A DNA stretch of 39,048 nt. Source: an uncultured Flavobacterium sp. GTDB lineage: Bacteria > Bacteroidota > Bacteroidia > Flavobacteriales > Flavobacteriaceae. Both the position numbers and the translations under genes were made by a program. The notes beneath the pieces are model-generated. The model had not been told where the DNA came from. It did not search any database and was given only the letters and a program-made list of their open reading frames with translations. Shown here piece after piece: positions 34,174 to 39,048 of this stretch (position 1 is its first letter; each line of letters starts with the position of its first letter). Location of the stretch: positions 1 to 39,048 of the forward strand of contig CANRKI010000011.1 of assembly GCA_947631175.1 (NCBI GenBank), given 5' to 3'.

Positions 34174-35445
34174 TTAGTCAATAATATCGAACCCTGTATA
34201 TTTACGTAACACTTCAGGAATAACGATACCTTCTGGTGTTTGGTAATTCTCTAGAATACCAGCTAAAACACGAGGTAAAGCTAATGACGATCCGTTAAGT
34301 GTATGTGCTAATTGCATTTTTCCGTCTTTTCCTTTAAAGCGTAATTTTAAACGATTTGCTTGGAAAGTTTCGAAGTTAGAAACAGATGAAATTTCTAACC
34401 AACGATCTTGCGCTGTAGAGAACACTTCAAAGTCATATGTTAAAGCAGAAGTGAATCCCATGTCGCCACCACATAAACGTAAAATACGGTAAGGTAATTT
34501 TAATTCATCTAAAATTCCTTTAACGTGATCTACCATTCCGTCTAAAGCTTCATATGATTTTTCAGGATGTTCGATACGAACAATCTCTACTTTGTCAAAT
34601 TGGTGTAAACGATTTAATCCACGAACGTGTGCTCCGTATGAACCAGCTTCACGACGGAAACAAGGTGTATATCCTGTTTTACAGATTGGAAAATCTGTTT
34701 CTTGTAAAATTACATCGCGATATAAATTAGTAACCGGAACCTCGGCAGTTGGGATTAAGTATAAATCATCAACACCTACGTGGTACATTTGACCTTCTTT
34801 ATCTGGTAATTGTCCTGTTCCGTAACCTGATTCTTCGTTAATTAAGTGTGGTACTTGTACCTCGTCGTATCCTGCTTCAGAGTTTTTATCTAAAAAGTAA
34901 GAAATTAAGGCACGTTGTAACTTAGCTCCTTTACCTTTGTAAACAGGGAAACCTGCTCCAGTAATTTTAACACCTAATTCAAAATCAATAATGTCGTATT
35001 TTTTAGCTAATTCCCAATGAGGTACTGCACCTTCGTGTAAAGTAGGAATTACCCCAGCTTCAAAAACATTTAAATTATCATCTGCTGATTTTCCTTCTGG
35101 AACAATATCAGCTGGTGTGTTTGGAATTTTATATAATTCTTGTGTTAAATCTTCGGTAACCGATTTTAAAACTTCAGCTAATTCATTTGATTTTTCTTTG
35201 AAGTCAACAGTTTTTTGTTTTAAAATATCTGCCTTAGCTTTTTCTCCAGCTTTCATTAAAGCTCCAATGTCTTTGGATAGTTTATTGGATTCAGCTAAAA
35301 TATTATCTAATTCCACTTGAGTGCTTCTGCGTGTTTCGTCTAAGTCAATTACTCTTTGGATTAAATCAGCTGCATCAAGATTTCTTTTCGTAAGGGCTTT
35401 CACCACTTTCTCTTGATTTTCTCTAATAAAGGCTATTTGTAACAT
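34174..35445 (-). CDS. serS: Serine--tRNA ligase
   Basis: A 423-residue class II aminoacyl-tRNA synthetase charging tRNA-Ser. The N-terminal ~110 residues form the long antiparallel coiled coil that grips the tRNA long variable arm (LDETRRSTQVELDNILAESN to ELAEVLKSVTEDLTQEL). The catalytic core shows motif 2 (CFRREAGSYGAHVRGLNRLHQFDKVE) and motif 3 (LNGSSLALPRVLAGILENYQ). Full length. It is transcribed alone: a perfect -7 box TAAATTTG lies 24 bp before the ATG on the minus strand and a strong terminator follows. Confidence 0.97.
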   Translation of the reverse strand: MLQIAFIRENQEKVVKALTKRNLDAADLIQRVIDLDETRRSTQVELDNILAESNKLSKDIGALMKAGEKAKADILKQKTVDFKEKSNELAEVLKSVTEDLTQELYKIPNTPADIVPEGKSADDNLNVFEAGVIPTLHEGAVPHWELAKKYDIIDFELGVKITGAGFPVYKGKGAKLQRALISYFLDKNSEAGYDEVQVPHLINEESGYGTGQLPDKEGQMYHVGVDDLYLIPTAEVPVTNLYRDVILQETDFPICKTGYTPCFRREAGSYGAHVRGLNRLHQFDKVEIVRIEHPEKSYEALDGMVDHVKGILDELKLPYRILRLCGGDMGFTSALTYDFEVFSTAQDRWLEISSVSNFETFQANRLKLRFKGKDGKMQLAHTLNGSSLALPRVLAGILENYQTPEGIVIPEVLRKYTGFDIID

Positions 35446-35468
35446 AAGTTTAATAATGTATTAAGTAG

Positions 35469-35476
35469 CAAATTTA
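35469..35476 (-). promoter_or_regulatory. -7 element for serS
   Basis: Minus-strand TAAATTTG, a perfect TAnnTTTG, 24 bp before the ATG. No canonical -33 TTTG is seen. Confidence 0.45.
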
Positions 35477-35571
35477 AACAATTGCAATGTAATTATCTCT
35501 ATTCTTTATGGCTTTTATTTTAAATATGTACGCGGAGTTAACACCAGTTAAAAAAATCTAATTTTATTTAT

Positions 35572-35579
35572 TACTTTTG
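35572..35579 (+). promoter_or_regulatory. -7 element for the M1 peptidase
   Basis: TACTTTTG, a perfect TAnnTTTG, ends 18 bp before the preferred ATG at 35598. It overlaps the TTG used as start by the ORF track, which argues against that upstream start. Confidence 0.5.
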
Positions 35580-35597
35580 ATAGATAGTTATTTACCA

Positions 35598-37502
35598 ATG
35601 AAAAAGTTATACCTTTTACCTATACTATTCGCTTCCTTTTTTGCTATAGCGCAAGAAAATGCGGTAGAAAACCTTTCGCAACATGAAGCCATGAGGGCTT
35701 TGCCAAAGTTTAATGCTAGAGTAAATCCAAATACCCAAAATTATGATATTAAGCACCAACGCTTAGAGTTAAACATAACGCCAAATCAACCCGCGATTTC
35801 TGGAAAAGTTACTACAACTTTAAAAGTTCTAGATCCCACAACAACACTAGTTTTTGACTTACATGCGAATTTAAACGTGAGTTTGGTACGTTTAGCAAAT
35901 CAAGATTTAACTTTTTCGCAAGCTAATAATGAACTTGTTATTTATTTGAATCAACAAGCAGAAACAAATTCCGAATTAGTTGTTGAGATTACGTATTCAG
36001 GAAATCCAAACCGTGCAGATGAGGCTTTTGCATACGGAAATAGTGGCGGAACGGATTATACTTGGACGCTTTCTCAGCCTTTTGGAGCTAAAGATTGGTG
36101 GCCTTGTAAAAATGATTTGGGAGATAAAATTGATACTATTGATATTTTAATTACACATCCATCAAACTATAAAGCTGTAGCTAACGGTGTTCAAATATCA
36201 CAAACTACCTTACCAAACAATTTAACAACAACACATTTTAGACATGCTTATCCGATTCCATCTTATTTAGTTGCGGTTGCAGTGGCTAATTACACACTTT
36301 ACTCTCAGGTAGCGGGTGTTGCTAATGATGTGCCTATTCTGAATTATTTTTATCCATCTAATCTATCAAACAAGCAGGCCGCTGTTGCTATAACACCTCA
36401 TATTTTTAATTTATTCGAAAATTTGTTTGGCCCTTATCCTTATCGTACAGAACATTATGGACATGCCGAATTTACTTTTGGAGGCGGAATGGAGCACTCT
36501 ACGATGTCGTTTATGGGAGCTTGGTCTCGAAGTTTAATTGCACACGAGCTTGGACATCAGTGGTTTGGTAATAAAGTTACTTGTGCCACTTGGAACGATA
36601 TATGGTTGAATGAAGGTTTCGCTGAATATACAACAGGTTTGGTTGAGGAACATTTGATAGGAGTAAACTCATTTAAAAACTGGAAACAATCTAAAATTAA
36701 TAACATCACTTCGTTACCGGGAGGGAATTTATATTTAACTGATACACAAGCGAGTTCTATAAACGGAATTTTTAATGGTAGAATTTCATATAACAAAGGC
36801 TCAATGGTTGTACATATGTTGCGCTACGTAATGGGTGATGTAAATTTTTATCAAGCCTTACAAAATTATTTAAATGATCCTTTGTTAGCATACAGCCATG
36901 CCACAACACAACAGTTAAAATCGCATTTGGAAGCCGTTCATGGTAGTAGCTTAACCGAGTTTTTTAATGACTGGATTTACAATCAAGGTTACCCAACGTA
37001 TACAGTTTCAGTTCAAAATATAGCGAACAATCAATTACAAATAAACGTAGCTCAGTCGCAGTCACACAATTCAGTTTCGTTTTTCGAGATGCCGTTAAAA
37101 TTTAGGGTGTTTTATGATGCAACTAATTTTGAAGATTTTTTAGTAAATAACACCAGCAATAATCAAACTTTTATTTTAGACTTGAGTGAACCAGCGACAC
37201 AAGTTATTTTTAATCCAGATGCTGATATTATTTCAAAAAACAACACTATAACGCTTTCGATTAATCAAATTGCGTTTGAAAATCAAGTGGTCATTCACCC
37301 CAATCCTGTAAAAAATATTTTATACATTGAGGTGCCAAATACTATAGAAATAAAAAAAGTTACGGTTTATAGTTTAGATGGAAAATTGAGTAAACAAACA
37401 TTGATGAATAGTATTGATGTTAGTGATTTGCCTAGCCAAACTTATTTAGTTAAGATAGAAACAACCCGTGGTGTGAGCCTTAAAAAATTCATAAAACATT
37501 AA
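35598..37502 (+). CDS. Secreted M1 family metallopeptidase with T9SS sorting domain
   Basis: A 634-residue exported gluzincin. It has a signal peptide (about 1-19, MKKLYLLPILFASFFAIAQ), an N-terminal beta domain, the exopeptidase motif GGMEH (297-300), zinc motif HELGH (His316, Glu317, His320) with third ligand Glu339 in NEGFAEY, and a Tyr in ISYNKGSMVVHM as likely transition-state residue. The large C-terminal helical domain of classical aminopeptidase N is missing. Instead a type A C-terminal sorting domain (VVIHPNPVKNILYIEV up to LKKFIKH) directs type IX secretion. It probably trims N-terminal residues from extracellular peptides, like the M28 enzyme at 4655. The track start at 35577 is a TTG inside the -7 box; ATG 35598 is preferred. 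Confidence 0.92.
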   Translation: MKKLYLLPILFASFFAIAQENAVENLSQHEAMRALPKFNARVNPNTQNYDIKHQRLELNITPNQPAISGKVTTTLKVLDPTTTLVFDLHANLNVSLVRLANQDLTFSQANNELVIYLNQQAETNSELVVEITYSGNPNRADEAFAYGNSGGTDYTWTLSQPFGAKDWWPCKNDLGDKIDTIDILITHPSNYKAVANGVQISQTTLPNNLTTTHFRHAYPIPSYLVAVAVANYTLYSQVAGVANDVPILNYFYPSNLSNKQAAVAITPHIFNLFENLFGPYPYRTEHYGHAEFTFGGGMEHSTMSFMGAWSRSLIAHELGHQWFGNKVTCATWNDIWLNEGFAEYTTGLVEEHLIGVNSFKNWKQSKINNITSLPGGNLYLTDTQASSINGIFNGRISYNKGSMVVHMLRYVMGDVNFYQALQNYLNDPLLAYSHATTQQLKSHLEAVHGSSLTEFFNDWIYNQGYPTYTVSVQNIANNQLQINVAQSQSHNSVSFFEMPLKFRVFYDATNFEDFLVNNTSNNQTFILDLSEPATQVIFNPDADIISKNNTITLSINQIAFENQVVIHPNPVKNILYIEVPNTIEIKKVTVYSLDGKLSKQTLMNSIDVSDLPSQTYLVKIETTRGVSLKKFIKH

Positions 37503-37528
37503 TAGTTATAAAATAACACTTTAAAAGT

Positions 37529-37549
37529 AAAAGTAAAAGTTTACTTTTG
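37529..37549 (+). promoter_or_regulatory. rseP promoter region with palindrome
   Basis: TACTTTTG (37542-37549) is a perfect -7 box, 29 bp before the ATG. It is the right arm of a perfect inverted repeat AAAAGTAAA-AG-TTTACTTTT (37529-37548), itself part of three tandem AAAAGT hexamers. A repressor-type operator over the -7 box is possible; no -33 TTTG is seen. Confidence 0.45.
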
Positions 37550-37578
37550 CCAACATACAAATTAATCCAAACAGAAAA

Positions 37579-38907
37579 ATGATTCAAGTAGGACAAATCC
37601 TTTTTATTTTATCCGTATTAGTTATACTACACGAATTTGGACATTACATCACAGCAAAAATGTTCAAAGTAAAAGTTGAAAAATTTTATTTATTTATGGA
37701 CGCTGGATTTTCTTTAGTTAAAAAGAAAATTGGTGATACAGAGTGGGGAATAGGGTGGTTGCCTCTTGGTGGTTACGTAAAATTAGCCGGAATGGTTGAT
37801 GAAAGTATGGACACAGAGCAACTAAAGCAAGAGCCACAACCTTGGGAGTTTAGATCCAAACCAGCTTGGCAACGTTTAATAATCATGCTTGGTGGTATTA
37901 TTGTTAATGTTTTATTAGCTTGGCTTATTTATACTGTAGTTTATACAACTTATGGTCAAAAATATATTTCTACAGAAGCAATTCAGAAAAATGGATTAGC
38001 TTTTGGTGAATCAGGATTAAACGCAGGTTTTAAAAACGGAGATAAAATTGTTGCTGTAGATGGTAAATTTCAGGAGCGTTTTAACCGTATGACTTTAGAT
38101 TTACTTTTAGGGGATCATGTTGTAGTTGAACGTAATGGTATGCAAGAATCTTTTGTTTTATCAGACGAGGCTAAAAAAGATATTTTAGGAGGAGAAGGTA
38201 AAGATTTTATTCAGCCACGACTTGCAATAGTACAAGTAGACTCTGTTATTCCGGGAATGTTAGCTCAAAAGGCGGGTGTTTTAAAAGGAGATAAAATTCT
38301 GGGTGTAAATGGTTCACCAATAACATTTCAGGACGAATTATCTACTGCTTTAGGAAAATATAAAAATCAAGACGTAACGTTAAATGTTTTACGTAATGGA
38401 ACACCAATAGATCTGTCTTCAAAAGTTACTGAAGATGGTAAAATAGGTGTGTTTAATAGAACAGATATTTCTAAAGACTTTCAAATTGTTAATAAACTTT
38501 CAATTGGTGAAGCTGTGTCTGCAGCAGTTGATGAGTCGTATCAATTAATTGTGTACAACGTAAAACAGTTTAAATTAATTTTACGTCCAAAAACAGAAGC
38601 TTACAAACATGTTAAATCTCCAATTGGTATTGCTAGAGCTTTACCTGATACCTGGAACTGGGAATTTATTTGGAATTTCACAGCATTATTTTCAATTGGT
38701 TTAGCGTTCATGAACATCCTTCCAATACCAGGTTTAGATGGTGGACATGCACTTTTTACCATCGCTGAGATGATTACAGGAAAAAAATTATCAGAAAAAA
38801 CAATGGGATATGTGCAAACCACAGGAATGATTATCTTGTTGACACTAATGGCATTAACTTTTGGGAAAGACATTTTTGAATTAATAGTCGATAAATTCGT
38901 GAAATAA
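37579..38907 (+). CDS. rseP: RIP metalloprotease RseP (site-2 protease)
   Basis: A 442-residue inner-membrane zinc protease of family M50B that cuts anti-sigma factors and leftover signal peptides inside the membrane. The first helix carries the catalytic HEFGH (His18, Glu19, His22), and the third zinc ligand is Asp387 in PIPGLDGGH. Two PDZ domains lie between (about 130-205 and 222-290; the second has AGVLKGDKILGVNGSPI). A membrane helix at about 105-125 and two at the C-terminus complete the usual four-helix layout. Full length. It is a single gene between the M1 peptidase and tRNA-Asn. Confidence 0.96.
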   Translation: MIQVGQILFILSVLVILHEFGHYITAKMFKVKVEKFYLFMDAGFSLVKKKIGDTEWGIGWLPLGGYVKLAGMVDESMDTEQLKQEPQPWEFRSKPAWQRLIIMLGGIIVNVLLAWLIYTVVYTTYGQKYISTEAIQKNGLAFGESGLNAGFKNGDKIVAVDGKFQERFNRMTLDLLLGDHVVVERNGMQESFVLSDEAKKDILGGEGKDFIQPRLAIVQVDSVIPGMLAQKAGVLKGDKILGVNGSPITFQDELSTALGKYKNQDVTLNVLRNGTPIDLSSKVTEDGKIGVFNRTDISKDFQIVNKLSIGEAVSAAVDESYQLIVYNVKQFKLILRPKTEAYKHVKSPIGIARALPDTWNWEFIWNFTALFSIGLAFMNILPIPGLDGGHALFTIAEMITGKKLSEKTMGYVQTTGMIILLTLMALTFGKDIFELIVDKFVK

Positions 38908-38922
38908 TTTTTTAAAAAAATG

Positions 38923-38953
38923 TTTGCAAGTATAAAAAATCGATTTATATTTG
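38923..38953 (+). promoter_or_regulatory. Promoter for tRNA-Asn
   Basis: TTTG (38923-38926), 19 bp, then TATATTTG (38946-38953): a perfect Bacteroidetes -33/-7 promoter with optimal spacing. Transcription would start about 20 nt before the tRNA. Confidence 0.8.
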
Positions 38954-38979
38954 CACCGCAATAAAGGTAACACACACCT

Positions 38980-39048
38980 TCCTCCTTAGCTCAGTTGGTT
39001 AGAGCATCTGACTGTTAATCAGAGGGTCCTTGGTTCGAGCCCAAGAGG
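38980..39048 (+). tRNA. tRNA-Asn (GTT), cut by the window end
   Basis: Acceptor 5' strand TCCTCCT, then TA, a D arm GCTCAGTTGGTTAGAGC, anticodon arm TCTGA-CTGTTAA-TCAGA with anticodon GTT, and T arm CTTGG-TTCGAGC-CCAAG. Only the first three bases (AGG) of the 3' acceptor strand are inside the window; the last ~4 bases and any following tRNA lie beyond it. Confidence 0.96.

Noticed and set aside
1-39048. CRISPR arrays, prophage, IS elements or defence systems
   Set aside because: No regularly spaced repeats, transposase, integrase, or toxin/nuclease gene sets were found; the dispersed repeat elements are few and intergenic without an associated gene in the window.

Overview
The window is about 39 kb of AT-rich chromosome from a member of the Bacteroidota, most likely a Flavobacteriaceae (Flavobacterium-like). 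The evidence is: Bacteroidetes-type promoters (TAnnTTTG near -7, TTTG near -33); type IX secretion C-terminal sorting domains on two exported peptidases; a TonB receptor with a CarboxypepD_reg-like N-terminal domain; weak or absent Shine-Dalgarno sequences; the serS / TPR protein / DUF4286 / rsmA / mgtE gene order; and a bacilliredoxin. Almost everything is core metabolism or envelope biology. I see no phage, integrase, insertion sequence, CRISPR array or defence island.

Layout. 1-4 kb: a repeat with terminator hairpin, then a YfhO-like membrane protein and a GT4 glycosyltransferase (surface glycan synthesis). 4-6 kb: a His-rich exported protein divergent from a secreted M28 aminopeptidase. 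6-9 kb (minus): HD phosphohydrolase, acyl-ACP desaturase, PlsC acyltransferase and bacilliredoxin. 9-13 kb (minus): siderophore TonB receptor, 5-formyl-THF cyclo-ligase and an AstE/AspA-type zinc hydrolase. 13-17 kb (plus): uvrC overlapping a PlpD-like patatin/beta-barrel protein. 17.3-25 kb (plus): aromatic amino acid catabolism (hmgA, hpd, kynA) mixed with DUF3108, an M23 lipoprotein and pgi. 25-28 kb: a large TonB receptor with the codon use of a highly expressed gene. 28-30 kb: a broken phytochrome. 30-35.5 kb (minus): serS, TPR lipoprotein-like/periplasmic protein, DUF4286, rsmA, mgtE. 35.6-39 kb (plus): secreted M1 peptidase, the RseP site-2 protease and a tRNA-Asn cut by the window end.

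Most notable: (i) the two ORFs at 28299-29309 and 29465-29725 are fragments of one bacteriophytochrome photosensory gene (PAS-GAF-PHY, no kinase) broken by about five frameshifts. Its biliverdin-binding Cys motif and its C-terminus can still be read in other frames. (ii) A dispersed, structured intergenic repeat occurs three or four times (1-108, 5943-6111, 18701-18780, perhaps 27925-28040), always between genes. (iii) A promoter-plus-terminator unit without an ORF at 20073-20226 is a small RNA or leader candidate. (iv) A 21-codon hydrophobic ORF sits in the hmgA leader. I found no convincing new multi-gene system; the window looks like ordinary chromosome with these local oddities.

Several track starts are non-ATG extensions or overlap the upstream gene. 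I moved them for the desaturase, cyclo-ligase, AspA-like hydrolase, M23 lipoprotein, TPR protein and M1 peptidase, and give the reason in each entry.
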